Source: Bradyrhizobium cenepequi
GTDB lineage: Bacteria > Pseudomonadota > Alphaproteobacteria > Rhizobiales > Xanthobacteraceae
Reading direction: 5' to 3'
Length of the DNA stretch: 64,000 bases
NCBI RefSeq assembly: GCF_020329485.1
Contig: NZ_JAGKJI010000026.1
Span: 26,999-90,998, forward strand
Both the position numbers and the translations under genes were made by a program. Of this stretch, positions 1 through 8,442 are shown piece after piece (position 1 is the first letter of the stretch; each line of letters begins with the position of its first letter). The notes below the pieces were generated by a model. It was not told where the DNA came from. It did no database searches and was given only the letters and a program-made list of their open reading frames with translations.

Positions 1-678
1 GAGATGCCGCTGCGGATTTCTGCGATGCGCGCGCTCGGTGCCTATCACAACGTGTTCTCGATCGAAAGTTTCATGGACGAGCTTGCCCAACTCGCGGGCG
101 CCGATCCGGTGGAGTTTCGCTTGCGGCACCTCGAGGATCGGCGGGGGCGCGACGTCATCGAAAGGGCCGCGCAGGAATTTGGCTGGAAGCGGGATCGAAA
201 GCCGCCAGCCGGTCGCGGCTACGGCTTTGCCTTCGCGCGCTACAAGAACCTTGCCGCCTATTGCGCGATCGCGAGCGAAGTCGAAGTGAATCGTGAGACC
301 GGCCGCGCGCGGCTGGTTCGTGCGGTCGCCGCCGTCGATTCCGGGCAGGTCGTCAATCCGGACGGGCTGACCAACCAGATCGAGGGCGCGATCGTGCAAT
401 CGATGAGCTGGACGCTGTATGAGAGCGTAAGCTTTGACGACACGAGGATCACCAGCATCGACTGGCAGACCTATCCGATCCTGCGCTTCGACGCGGTGCC
501 TGACCGCATCGATGTCCACATCATCAACAGGCCCGGCCAGCCGTTCCTCGGCAGCGGCGAGACCGGCCAGGGCCCGGCCGCGGCCTCGATCGCCAACGCC
601 ATCGCCCACGCCACCGGCAAGCGCCTGCGTGACCTGCCGCTGACGCGCAAGCGCATCAAGGAGGCGATCGATGCGTGA
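1..678 (+). CDS. Xanthine dehydrogenase-family molybdopterin-binding subunit, C-terminal part
   Basis: The reading frame is open from the left edge, so only the last ~225 residues are present. They match the C-terminal Moco-binding half of molybdenum hydroxylase large subunits (xanthine dehydrogenase, aldehyde and isoquinoline oxidoreductase, CO dehydrogenase family). The RISAMRALGAYHNVF and SFMDELAQLAGADPVEFRLRH segments are typical. Near the end, GSGETGQGPAAASIANAI is the conserved loop whose glutamate is the catalytic base of the family. The protein would hydroxylate an N-heterocycle or aldehyde and pass electrons to a 2Fe-2S subunit, which is not visible here. The substrate cannot be told from this fragment. 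It converges on CoxE- and CoxD-like genes that may help mature such enzymes. Confidence 0.9.
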   Translation, partial: EMPLRISAMRALGAYHNVFSIESFMDELAQLAGADPVEFRLRHLEDRRGRDVIERAAQEFGWKRDRKPPAGRGYGFAFARYKNLAAYCAIASEVEVNRETGRARLVRAVAAVDSGQVVNPDGLTNQIEGAIVQSMSWTLYESVSFDDTRITSIDWQTYPILRFDAVPDRIDVHIINRPGQPFLGSGETGQGPAAASIANAIAHATGKRLRDLPLTRKRIKEAIDA

Positions 679-729
679 GCGATCAGAGTATGGTGCTGAC
701 ATCGTGCACGCTGTTTCCGCCTGCTCAGA

Positions 730-758
730 CCCGCCTCTCCCACAAGGGGAGAGGCGGG
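730..758. terminator. Perfect 12-bp hairpin between convergent genes
   Basis: CCCGCCTCTCCC (730-741) and GGGAGAGGCGGG (747-758) form a perfect 12-bp stem with a 5-base loop. It lies in the gap between the convergent oxidoreductase and VWA genes, so it could end transcription from either side. There is no U-tract, so termination is inferred. It could equally be a remnant of the dispersed CTCTCCCC palindromic repeats seen elsewhere in the window. Confidence 0.5.
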
Positions 759-827
759 AGCTTGCTGCGCCGGCTTCCCTTCACATATGCCGCTTGGGCT
801 TGGCAACACGCAACGCCGGGGACGGCG

Positions 828-2201
828 CTACTGATACGTCGCGACGATATCCGATACCGCGCGCTCAAGCTGCCGGGCGGTGGCGCATTGGCGGACCACG
901 CTGCAGAAGGTTGCGTAGCGCGGCATCTCGGAATCGCCAAAGCCCCAAGCCATGCGGCCCTCGGGATTGAGCCAGACCAGGCGCTTTGAACGCTCGCTGA
1001 TGCGGCGCAGGATGTCGGCGCGGGGATCGAGGTTATTGCTGCGGGCGTCGCCGAGCACGATCACGGTGGTCTGCGGCGTGATCGTGTCCATCCAGCTCTT
1101 CTCGAAATCGGCAAGCGAATTGCCGTAATCGGAGGAGCCGAAACCGACCTTGGACATGATCTCGGCCATTGCCGCCTCCAGCGATTTCTCCTCCAGGATA
1201 TCGCTGACCTCGATCAAATGGCCGGAGAAGGCGAACGAGCGGACATCGTCGACCACTTCGTGCAGAGAGTGGATCAAGAGCAGGAAGAAATCGGACACCC
1301 GCGCGACCGAGCCCGAGACGTCGCAGAGTGCGACGATTTTCGGCCGGTCGCGGTGCTTGCGCTTCCAGGCGGTGAGGAAGGGCACGCCGCCCCAGGCCGC
1401 GTTTCGCCGCAGCGTGCGGCGCACGTCGAGATGGCCGCGGCGCTGGCGCTTGCGCGGCTTCGAGTAGCGCTCGCGCAGGCGGCGGGCGATCTGGCGGATC
1501 AGCGCGCGCATCTGCTCGACCTGGCGCGGCTCGATCCTGGCGAGCGGCGCATTGCGCAGGATCTCGTTGCGCAGGTTCTCCGTCTCTTCGCGGCCGTAAA
1601 GCAGAAGCGCCTGCGAAACAGTCTCACGAACCGTGTCGCGCAATCCATCGAGCGCCGCCTGCAGCCGCTCGGCCAGTGCCGGGTTGGTTGGGGTCAGATT
1701 GTCGAGATCGTCGCGCAGGCGCTGGATGCCCATGGCCTCCAGGACGCGGCCCGAGAAGATACCGCGCTGGGTGAAATATCTGATGTTGGAAAGCGAGGCC
1801 GCGCCGGAGGCGTTCGCGATCGCTGCCGATATCGCGTTGCGATCCTGCGTCAGCAGCATCTGTGCGAGAGGTCCGAGATTTTCGGCCTGATCGCCGGCAC
1901 TGGCCTCGCCGGGAGAATCGGAGCTCGCATTGGACTCCGCCCGTTCCGCATCGTCGTATTTGCTCTCTTCGCCCCGCTCCGCCGGCTCGGGCTGGCTGAA
2001 GAACAGATCAAAGCATTCGCCGAGCGCGCGCTTCTCGTCCTGCGACTTGGCGAGCGTCAGGAGAAAAGTGTCGCGCAGGACGCCGCGGTCAGTGAAGCCG
2101 ACGCGCGAGACTGCCCGCATCGCATCGATACTTTCGGCGGGCGAGACCCGGACCCCGGCTCCGCGCGCGGCACGAAAGAACCGATGTAGGTTCTCGCGCA
2201 T
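828..2201 (-). CDS. CoxE-like VWA domain protein
   Basis: This 457-residue protein has an N-terminal helical region with the SPAESIDAMRA start typical of CoxE/VWA_CoxE proteins. An acidic, low-complexity stretch follows (about 70-110). The C-terminal von Willebrand A domain has an intact MIDAS motif, DVSGS, at 294-298. No signal peptide is visible, so it is probably cytoplasmic. In the carboxydotroph cox cluster, CoxE works with the AAA+ ATPase CoxD to mature the Cu-S-Mo site of CO dehydrogenase. Here the MoxR-like ATPase gene lies immediately upstream, with 5 bp between them, and the convergent neighbour is a molybdenum hydroxylase. A chaperone or maturation role for a molybdoenzyme is therefore an inference from family and context. 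Confidence 0.88.
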   Translation of the reverse strand: MRENLHRFFRAARGAGVRVSPAESIDAMRAVSRVGFTDRGVLRDTFLLTLAKSQDEKRALGECFDLFFSQPEPAERGEESKYDDAERAESNASSDSPGEASAGDQAENLGPLAQMLLTQDRNAISAAIANASGAASLSNIRYFTQRGIFSGRVLEAMGIQRLRDDLDNLTPTNPALAERLQAALDGLRDTVRETVSQALLLYGREETENLRNEILRNAPLARIEPRQVEQMRALIRQIARRLRERYSKPRKRQRRGHLDVRRTLRRNAAWGGVPFLTAWKRKHRDRPKIVALCDVSGSVARVSDFFLLLIHSLHEVVDDVRSFAFSGHLIEVSDILEEKSLEAAMAEIMSKVGFGSSDYGNSLADFEKSWMDTITPQTTVIVLGDARSNNLDPRADILRRISERSKRLVWLNPEGRMAWGFGDSEMPRYATFCSVVRQCATARQLERAVSDIVATYQ

Positions 2202-2206
2202 GGCGT

Positions 2207-3154
2207 CTACCCGAACACGTTTTGCCGCGACGCCTTGGCGATGAAGGTGGTGAGCTGCGGCTGCGCGGCCTCGATGTCGGCCTCGTATTTGAGCAGGACG
2301 TTCAGCGTATCCTTGACGATCTCATGGTCCAGCTCGGTCGCCTGCAGCAGCACCAGCACGCGCGCCCAGTCGATGGTCTCGCTCACCGACGGCAGCTTCT
2401 TCAGGTCGAGGGTGCGGATCTCATGGATGAAGCCGACCATCTGCCGGCGCAGCGACTGCGAGATGCCGGGCACGCGGCTCTCGACGATACGCTCTTCCAG
2501 CTTCTGCTCGGGGAAGCCGATATGCAGATGCAGGCAGCGCCGCTTCAAGGCGTCGCCGAGATCGCGCTCGCTGTTGGAGGTGAGGATCACCGTCGGCGGC
2601 GCGATCGCCGAGACCGTGCCAAGCTCGGGAATGCTGACCTGGAAATCGCTGAGGATTTCCAGCAGCAGCGACTCGAACTCGGCATCCGACTTGTCGATCT
2701 CGTCGATCAGGAGCACGCAGCCCGCCGGCTGCTCCAGCGCCTGCAACAGCGGCCGCGGCTCGACGAATTCCTTAGAGAAGAACACGTCGCCGAAGGTGTG
2801 GAGCTGGTCGAGCGCGGCGTGCAACGTCTGCGCGCCGCCCAGCACTTCGCCGAGCTTGTCCTTCAAGATCTGCGTATAGAGCAGCTGCTTGGCATACTTC
2901 CACTCATACAACGCCTTGGCCTCGTCGAGCCCTTCATAGCACTGCAGGCGGATCATCTTCATGCCGCGCCAGGCGGCGATCGCCTTCGCCAGCTCGGTCT
3001 TGCCGACGCCGGCGGGCCCTTCGACCAGGATCGGTTTCTCGATCTCTTGCGACAGATAAACAGCGGTCGCGATCTGCCGGCTCGCGATGTAACCTTGTGC
3101 GGCGAGGCCGTTTTCGACGGCCTCGATCGCGGCGGCAGGCTGCGCTTCAGCCAC
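2207..3154 (-). CDS. MoxR-family AAA+ ATPase (CoxD-like)
   Basis: This is a single AAA+ domain protein. From the chosen start it has 315 residues. Walker A is GPAGVGKTE (from residue 46) and Walker B is LLIDEID (148-154), followed by a sensor-1 TSNSERDLG segment. MoxR-type ATPases remodel partner proteins and are usually encoded beside VWA proteins; here the CoxE-like gene follows after 5 bp, so the two are probably co-transcribed. The frame stays open to 3217, but the GTG at 3154 is preferred because GGAG lies 9 bases upstream and homology-like sequence begins there. CoxD-like proteins assist assembly of molybdenum hydroxylase active sites, which fits the neighbour at 1-678. The physical partner is not shown by sequence. 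Confidence 0.88.
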   Translation of the reverse strand: MAEAQPAAAIEAVENGLAAQGYIASRQIATAVYLSQEIEKPILVEGPAGVGKTELAKAIAAWRGMKMIRLQCYEGLDEAKALYEWKYAKQLLYTQILKDKLGEVLGGAQTLHAALDQLHTFGDVFFSKEFVEPRPLLQALEQPAGCVLLIDEIDKSDAEFESLLLEILSDFQVSIPELGTVSAIAPPTVILTSNSERDLGDALKRRCLHLHIGFPEQKLEERIVESRVPGISQSLRRQMVGFIHEIRTLDLKKLPSVSETIDWARVLVLLQATELDHEIVKDTLNVLLKYEADIEAAQPQLTTFIAKASRQNVFG

Positions 3155-3308
3155 TGAAGGGTGCTCCGGATTGTCTTGACGTCGGGCTGTTCTGCCTGCG
3201 TTCCCAGCAAAGCACAAGGCTCGTTTGCGCCGGGAAAGCCCTCGGGTTCCGGCTTTTTCCGCCTAGCGACATTTGTTCTCGAACCGGGAGGCGAACTCCG
3301 CGTCACCC

Positions 3309-3452
3309 GCCCCGCTTGCGGGGAGAGGTCGAAATTCAAGCGCAGCTTGAATTTCGGGTGAGGGGGAGCTCCGCGAGTCCATCTGTCGCCGTCTGCGTGG
3401 AGAGAGCCCCTCACCCCAACCCTCTCCCCGCGAAGGGCGGGGAGAGGGAGAG
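3309..3452. repeat. Dispersed palindromic repeat, CTCTCCCCGC family, copy 1
   Basis: The element is bounded by CCCCGCTTGCGGGGAGAGG at the left and CTCTCCCCGCGAAGGGCGGGGAGAGG at the right. An inner inverted repeat (GAAATTCAAGC / GCTTGAATTTC) lies between them. Related copies are at 5079, 29669 and 43031. It fills the gap between the ATPase and HAD genes. Such elements can fold as long hairpins in RNA. Confidence 0.85.
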
Positions 3453-3459
3453 TCCGTGC

Positions 3460-4092
3460 CTAGCGCAATACAAGCCCGGTCGCGGACTCGAGCTCCGAAA
3501 TCGCCTGGTCCGCGCTGACCACCTTGATTGTGGTCATGCCCATCTCGCGGGCCGGCTTCAGGTTGACGCCGAGGTCGTCGAGATAGACGCAATTGTTCGG
3601 ATCGACCTTCAGCGCGTCCACCATCATCCGGTAGATGCGCGGATCGGGCTTGCGCAGGCCGATCTTGGCGGATTCAATCACGTGATCGAACAGCGCCATC
3701 ACCTCGGCGACATAGAGCGTGCGGCCGCTCTGGCTGCCGATTGCGTTCGCCGGCAGGTTGTTGGTGATGCAGCCGGTCTTGAATTTGGCATTGATGCGCT
3801 TGAGCGCTTCCACCATCTCCGGGCGCAGGTCGCCCTGCAGCAGCGGCAGCACGTCCCTGCCGCGCACCTCGGCGCCGAGCGCCAGCGATTCGGCAGCGAA
3901 CAGCGCATCGAAGGTCTCGATATCGACCTCGGCGCGCTCGAATTTGGCCCAGGCGTTCTCCAGGTGGTTGGCGGCGTTGGTGCGGCGGATGATGTCGGCG
4001 GGCAGGCTGCGCTCGGTCTCGAACCGCGTGAACGCCTCGAACGGCGAGGTGGTCAAGACGCCGCCGAAATCCCAGATCACTGCCTCGATCAT
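3460..4092 (-). CDS. HAD superfamily hydrolase, subfamily IA
   Basis: The 210-residue length fits HAD-IA phosphatases and dehalogenase-like enzymes. Motif I is WDFGGVL, with the nucleophile Asp8. Motif II is in CITNNLP, the conserved lysine is in IGLRKPDPRIY, and motif IV is VYLDDLGVN. The second acidic residue of the usual DxD motif I is replaced by glycine. This is also seen in the group resembling the N-terminal domain of soluble epoxide hydrolase, so activity is not excluded. A cap domain occupies roughly residues 15-90. The gene stands alone between two repeats and its substrate cannot be predicted. The ATG at 4092 begins a normal HAD N terminus with no signal peptide. Confidence 0.88.
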   Translation of the reverse strand: MIEAVIWDFGGVLTTSPFEAFTRFETERSLPADIIRRTNAANHLENAWAKFERAEVDIETFDALFAAESLALGAEVRGRDVLPLLQGDLRPEMVEALKRINAKFKTGCITNNLPANAIGSQSGRTLYVAEVMALFDHVIESAKIGLRKPDPRIYRMMVDALKVDPNNCVYLDDLGVNLKPAREMGMTTIKVVSADQAISELESATGLVLR

Positions 4093-4151
4093 TTCCTTCT
4101 GCCTGCCGTTATGTGTGTTGAGGGAGCGGCTAACATGGATCGATGCGCTGA

Positions 4152-4265
4152 GCTAGAGCATATTCGGTTCTGATTGAATCAGAACAGAAGCTCTAGATTC
4201 TAGTTTTGACGCGTTTTCTTTACGCGAACCGGTATCCACTTCGCTCGAAAACGCTTTCGCCTGAA
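4152..4265. repeat. Dispersed repeat of the AGAGCAT / ACCGGT / CGAAAACGCTTT type
   Basis: This sequence begins AGAGCATATTCGG, contains the inverted repeat GGTTCTGATT / AATCAGAAC, and ends with ACGCGAACCGGTATCCACTTCGCTCGAAAACGC. It resembles dispersed intergenic elements common in Bradyrhizobium and the elements at 27717, 31538 and 53078. An open frame runs through it into the protease gene, but that part is repeat sequence, not protein. Confidence 0.65.
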
Positions 4266-4310
4266 TCCGGCGGCTTGGCGACGCGCGCGACGCAAGTTAT
4301 TGCTGTCTCC

Positions 4311-5072
4311 ATGAAAGCCCTGGTCACCATATCAGCAGCGGTTGCGCTGCTTGCCTCCACGCCGGCCTCCGCCGTTGTCGGCGGCGGCGTGCCGAGCGCC
4401 GAAGGCGTCGGCCGTTCCATCATCACCATCGTCGGCTCGCGCGGCAATTTCTGCACGGGCGCGCTGATCGCACCAAAGGTGGTGCTGACAGCCGCACATT
4501 GCGTGCAGCCTGGTGCGGACTACAAGATCGTCGAATATGGCCCGGACCGGCAACCGCAATTGAGGGACGTCAAGGGCGTCGCGATCCATCCCGCGTTCAG
4601 GATGGACGCCATGACCTCCCATCGCGCCGCCGCCGACGTGGCGCTGCTGCAGCTCGCGGCGCCCGCCGCCGGCAAGGCGCCTGCATCGCTTGGCGCGCCC
4701 AACATTCCCGTCATCGTCGGCAGCCGCTTCACCATCGCCGGCATTGGCGTCACCGTGCGCGGCGATGGAAAAAGCGGCGGCACCGTCCGCGTCGCCGGGC
4801 TGATCGCCACCGGCAAGCCGGGCACGCTGCAGATCCGCCTCGTCGATCCGCTCAGTCAGGGCGCACGCGATGGGCTCGGGGCCTGCACCGGCGATTCCGG
4901 TGGGCCGGTGTTCGAGGACAAGCAGACCGGGCCTGCGATCGTCGGCGTCATCAGCTGGTCGACGGGGCCGAACAATTCCGCCGGCTGCGGCGGCATCACC
5001 GGCGTCACGCCGCTGACGCTGTATCGCGACTGGATATTGCAGACCGCACGGCAGTGGGGCGCGACCTTCTGA
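4311..5072 (+). CDS. Secreted trypsin-like serine protease (S1 family)
   Basis: From the ATG at 4311 the protein has 253 residues. It begins with a signal peptide, MKALVTISAAVALLASTPASA, with likely cleavage after residue 21, and the mature chain starts VVGGG as in activated trypsins. The catalytic triad is visible: His63 in TAAHC, Asp109 in ADVALLQL and Ser196 in GDSGGP. Cysteines flank the His and Ser motifs, which suits an exported protein. The frame is open back to 4206, but that extension is repeat sequence and would hide the signal peptide. The gene is monocistronic with repeats on both sides. The substrate is unknown; a periplasmic or secreted location is inferred. Confidence 0.9.
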   Translation: MKALVTISAAVALLASTPASAVVGGGVPSAEGVGRSIITIVGSRGNFCTGALIAPKVVLTAAHCVQPGADYKIVEYGPDRQPQLRDVKGVAIHPAFRMDAMTSHRAAADVALLQLAAPAAGKAPASLGAPNIPVIVGSRFTIAGIGVTVRGDGKSGGTVRVAGLIATGKPGTLQIRLVDPLSQGARDGLGACTGDSGGPVFEDKQTGPAIVGVISWSTGPNNSAGCGGITGVTPLTLYRDWILQTARQWGATF

Positions 5073-5078
5073 ACACCT

Positions 5079-5222
5079 CGCCCCGCTTGCGGGGAGAGGT
5101 CGGATCGCATCGTAGATGCGATCCGGGTGAGGGCGTGCCTCCGCGAACTCAGCTCTTGCTTTATTCGTGGATAGAGCCCCTCACCCCAACCCTCTCCCCG
5201 TAAGAACGGGGAGAGGGAGAGG
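5079..5222. repeat. Dispersed palindromic repeat, CTCTCCCCGC family, copy 2
   Basis: It has the same architecture as the element at 3309, with CCCCGCTTGCGGGGAGAGG at the left and CCTCTCCCCG...CGGGGAGAGGG at the right. The inner inverted repeat here is CGGATCGCATC / GATGCGATCCG. It separates the convergent protease and acyl-CoA synthetase genes and may act as a bidirectional terminator, which is inferred. Confidence 0.85.
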
Positions 5223-5228
5223 CAGGCA

Positions 5229-7451
5229 TCAATGCTCCGCCGCCTTCTTCGCCGCGGCGTTGTTGAGCACGATCAGGGCATCCACGGCGACGCCGAGCTT
5301 GGGGTTGATCAGGAACGGATTGACGTCGATCGAGGCGATGCGGTTGCCCGCGTCGGCGATCAGGTTGGAGAGGCCGACCAGCGCCTTCACCGCGGAGGCT
5401 TCGTGCAGTGCCGACTTGCCGCGATAGCCTTTCAGCTTGATGCCGGCTTTGGTCTTGGCAATCAGCTGCCTTGCTTCGTCCGCATCGATTGGCGCACCGG
5501 CCAGCGCGACATCTTTCAATAGTTCGATGTCCACGCCGCCGGTGCCGAACAGCACCACGGGCCCCATCTCGGCGTCGAGCGAGGCGCCAACCACGAGCTC
5601 CAGATCGGCCTTGACCTGCTGCGCGATCAGGACGCCCTCGAGCTTCGGCTTGTTCTTGAGCTTCCTGACCCGCGCCGTGATGTCGTTGAATGCCTTCTTC
5701 ACTTCCGCGACGCTGTTGAGGTTCAGCGCCACGCCGCCGATATCCGACTTGTGCAGGATATCGGGGCTGACCACCTTCGCCACCACGGGGAAGCCGATCT
5801 TCCTGGCGATAGCCGCCGCCTCAGTTGCCGTCTGCGCGATCTCTTCCTTCGAGATCGGAATGCCGTAAGCCCGGAGCAGCTTCTTCGAGGCGACCTCGTC
5901 GAGCGCGGCGGCACCGTTGGCGCTGTTCAGCGTTTTCTCAAGTATGGCGCGCGCCGATGGTTTGGAGCTCGAGACGATATCAGGCACTTCCTTGCGGAGC
6001 TGCGCGTATTCGATCAGCGACTTGAGCGCGCCGACCGCCCGGTCGAGCCCCTGCAGCACGGCGACGTTCGGCAACATCTTGCGCAGCGCCTTGGTGTGCT
6101 CGGTGAAGCCGATCGACATGGCGCTGATGTAGATCACGGGCTTGCCCGCCTGGCCGGCCATCTCGTTGACGATGCGAAGATTGCGCTCGCGCAGCTCATG
6201 CGGCGCCTTTGGCAGCTCGGAATCGATGATGACGATGTCGGTATCGGGATCGTCGATCATGATCTTGATCGACTTCATGTAGACGGAGGGATCGACGACG
6301 GCGGCAAAGCCAGCGTCCAGCGGGTTGCCGACAATGCTGCCGGGGCCGAGCATTCTTGCCAATTGCTCAGTCGCGTTTGGGCCGAGCGGCGCGAAATCCA
6401 GTCCGGCCGCATAGAGCGCGTCGATCAGCAGCCCGCGCTTACCACCGGACAGCGACACCGCGGCGAGCCGGTTGCCCTTGGGCAGATCGGCATGCACGAA
6501 GCATTCGGTGGTCTCGATCAATTCGTCGAGGCCGCGGACGCGGATCACGCCTTCGCGGGTCGAGATCGCGTCAAAGGTCTCGATCGAGCCGGCGAGCGCG
6601 CCGGTATGCGCCATCGCCGCGGCGCGGCCGCCCTCGGAGGCGCCGAGCTTGAGCGCGATCACCGGCTTGCCGACGCTGCGCGCGGCCTTGCAGGCATCGC
6701 GGAACGCTTTCGTGTTCCGCACACCCTCCAGGTAGACAACAATGACGCGGATGCTCGGATCGGCCGCGAAATAGGTCATCAGGTCAGGCGTGGTCAGCCC
6801 GGCCTCGTTGCCGGTCGTCACCATGTAGCCGACACCGACGCCGCGATCCTCGAGCGTCTGGCGGATCGCCATCACGATCGCGCCGGATTGACCGGCGATC
6901 GCCACCGGTCCGGCTTCCATGGTGACGATGCGGTCGTCGATATTGGTGAATAGGTTTTCGCCGGCGCTCAGGTTTCCAAGACAATTGGGTCCGGTAACCG
7001 CAAGCCCGGTCTCCTGCACCGCCTGCTTCAATTCCAAAGCGAGCCGCTGGCTTTCTTCGTCCTGCAATTCGCTGAAGCCCGAGGTGACGATGGTGGCGGA
7101 GCGCGCGTCGGCGGCGGCCGCATCGCGGATCACCTGCACCGCAAAGCGCGCCGGCACCAGCACCAGCACGTGATCGGGCTTGTCGGGGAGAGACGCGAAA
7201 TCCTTGTAGCAGGGGACGCCCCAGATCGTCTCGCGTTTTGCATTAACGGGATAAAGTCCGCCGCGATATCCGTACTTGATTAGATTGTTCCAGATGCGCT
7301 CAGCATAATTGCCGGGCTTGTCGGTGGCGCCGACCAGGACGATGTTGCGCGGGTGCAGCATCGCATGGATCTGCTTGACCACTTCGCTGGCGTCAGGCGA
7401 CGGCGACCATTTCTCTGTTGGAGCGGACGCGGGGCTGAATTGAGCTTCCAT
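5229..7451 (-). CDS. ADP-forming acyl-CoA synthetase (acetate--CoA ligase family)
   Basis: This 740-residue protein fuses both subunits of NDP-forming acyl-CoA synthetases. An N-terminal CoA-binding Rossmann domain (IVLVGATDKPGNY, about residue 36) is followed by succinyl-CoA-synthetase-like domains that include MAHTGALAGS, which holds the phosphorylated histidine. The C-terminal ATP-grasp domain has GFPVVAKVVSPDILHKSDIG and ends with DVNPFLINP. The enzyme interconverts acyl-CoA plus ADP and phosphate with free acid plus ATP. The acyl group is unknown. The frame is open to 7577, but the ATG at 7451 is preferred because AGGG lies 5 bases upstream and the sequence before it does not resemble the family. 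No operon partner is visible. Confidence 0.9.
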   Translation of the reverse strand: MEAQFSPASAPTEKWSPSPDASEVVKQIHAMLHPRNIVLVGATDKPGNYAERIWNNLIKYGYRGGLYPVNAKRETIWGVPCYKDFASLPDKPDHVLVLVPARFAVQVIRDAAAADARSATIVTSGFSELQDEESQRLALELKQAVQETGLAVTGPNCLGNLSAGENLFTNIDDRIVTMEAGPVAIAGQSGAIVMAIRQTLEDRGVGVGYMVTTGNEAGLTTPDLMTYFAADPSIRVIVVYLEGVRNTKAFRDACKAARSVGKPVIALKLGASEGGRAAAMAHTGALAGSIETFDAISTREGVIRVRGLDELIETTECFVHADLPKGNRLAAVSLSGGKRGLLIDALYAAGLDFAPLGPNATEQLARMLGPGSIVGNPLDAGFAAVVDPSVYMKSIKIMIDDPDTDIVIIDSELPKAPHELRERNLRIVNEMAGQAGKPVIYISAMSIGFTEHTKALRKMLPNVAVLQGLDRAVGALKSLIEYAQLRKEVPDIVSSSKPSARAILEKTLNSANGAAALDEVASKKLLRAYGIPISKEEIAQTATEAAAIARKIGFPVVAKVVSPDILHKSDIGGVALNLNSVAEVKKAFNDITARVRKLKNKPKLEGVLIAQQVKADLELVVGASLDAEMGPVVLFGTGGVDIELLKDVALAGAPIDADEARQLIAKTKAGIKLKGYRGKSALHEASAVKALVGLSNLIADAGNRIASIDVNPFLINPKLGVAVDALIVLNNAAAKKAAEH

Positions 7452-7599
7452 GGACCCTGCCTTGTCGTTTCCTGCGGCGCTGCAGCGAATACCGCGCGCC
7501 GTATTTTTGTTATTTCTATTGAAGCTTGCGAAGCGTGACAACTCACGTTGGCTGCATGCCGCTACGCGCTGACGCAATATCCCACCGCACGGACAATAT

Positions 7600-8187
7600 T
7601 CACGGCGCTGTCATCCGCGAGGGGTCGGATTCGATCATCGTCGCGTGCAGGAGATAGCGTTCCGGCCCCGGTGTCAGCGCGTCGAATGGCCAGCAGGTCG
7701 AGAGCACCAGCTCGTATCCGCTCGACAGCGGATCGATGCCGGAAGCATCGTAACGCACCACGGAGCTGGCGTCGGCGCGATAGCGGAAGGTCTTGCCGTC
7801 GCTGCGGGTGACGTCGATCTCGTCGCCGATGGCGACGTCCTTCAGGAAACGGAAATGGGTATCGCGATGCGCCGAGTAGACGGCAACGCCGCGTTCGCCG
7901 GCCTTTGCCGTCAGTTCGACATGACCCGGGCCGAACGCGAGTGCCTGGCCGCTGGAGCCCGCGAGCACGATGGCGCTCGCGTGCAGCCGCTTCACCTCGA
8001 TGCGCGCGACCGGCCAGGTGTCGGCCCATGACCACGGCTTTGTCGGATGCCCCGTGGCGATGGTTTTTGCAAACGCGCGTTCGAGCAGGACCTGCGCGAG
8101 GAGTGCCTTGGCGTGAATGTACGCGCCCTGGCCGAACAGGATCAGGCCGAGGAGGGCGAGGAGGAAAGGGGCGATGACGCGAGGCAT
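7600..8187 (-). CDS. Class GN-type sortase
   Basis: This 195-residue membrane-anchored transpeptidase has an N-terminal hydrophobic segment at about 5-25. The sortase core carries the catalytic His107 in YSAHRDTHF, Cys165 in LSTCWPF (the TLXTC-like motif) and Arg177 in GPERYLL. Sortases cleave an LPXTG-like signal and transfer the protein to an acceptor. In Gram-negative bacteria this class is usually encoded beside a single dedicated VIT/VWA substrate. That gene lies directly upstream at 8443-10710 and ends with an LPKTA signal, so the pairing is well supported. The frame extends to 8436, but the extension is repeat sequence; the ATG at 8187 starts the hydrophobic segment. The acceptor in a Gram-negative envelope is unknown. 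Confidence 0.9.
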   Translation of the reverse strand: MPRVIAPFLLALLGLILFGQGAYIHAKALLAQVLLERAFAKTIATGHPTKPWSWADTWPVARIEVKRLHASAIVLAGSSGQALAFGPGHVELTAKAGERGVAVYSAHRDTHFRFLKDVAIGDEIDVTRSDGKTFRYRADASSVVRYDASGIDPLSSGYELVLSTCWPFDALTPGPERYLLHATMIESDPSRMTAP

Positions 8188-8228
8188 CGGATGTGTACTT
8201 TCGTCATTCCGCAGCGAAGCTATCTGTC

Positions 8229-8331
8229 CCTCATCCTGAGGAGCGCGTCTTCGCGCGTCTCGAAGGATGAGGCCCCGCCGGTGGCCTCGCCCTTCGAGAC
8301 GACCGCTCCGCGGTCTCCTCAGGGTGAGGGT
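8229..8331. repeat. Dispersed CTCATCCTGAGGAGC palindromic repeat
   Basis: The outer arms CCTCATCCTGAGGAGC and CTCCTCAGGGTGAGG are imperfect inverted repeats. The inner arms are CGTCTCGAAGGATGAGG and CCTCGCCCTTCGAGACG. This type of element is frequent between genes in Bradyrhizobium. It lies between the sortase and its substrate gene, in the middle of their presumed operon, and could change the ratio of the two products. A fragment of a similar element occurs near 63520-63560. Confidence 0.8.
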
Positions 8332-8365
8332 CAAGAGCCGGGGCGAGGGTCTAGAGTCGAAAGGG

Positions 8366-8399
8366 CGCGCGCGGCCCAGGGGACGGGAGGCCGCGCGCG
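8366..8399. terminator. Strong GC-rich hairpin between substrate and sortase genes
   Basis: CGCGCGCGGCC (8366-8376) pairs with GGCCGCGCGCG (8389-8399), giving an 11-bp perfect stem. A second, smaller stem (GAGGAGG 409-415 / CCTCCTC 424-430 of the 8 kb block) sits closer to the end of the VIT/VWA gene. Together they may attenuate read-through from the substrate gene into the sortase gene. There is no clear U-tract on the minus strand, so the role is inferred. Confidence 0.4.
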
Positions 8400-8442
8400 T
8401 TTGATAAGAGGAGGTTCGGGCGCCTCCTCCTTTCATCCGGCA

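Noticed and set aside
3155..3217. N-terminal extension of the MoxR ATPase
   Set aside because: The GTG at 3154 has a ribosome-binding site and matches the usual start; the extension has no family resemblance.
5751..6953. A 400-codon plus-strand open frame
   Set aside because: It is antisense to the ADP-forming acyl-CoA synthetase and has a low-complexity composition.
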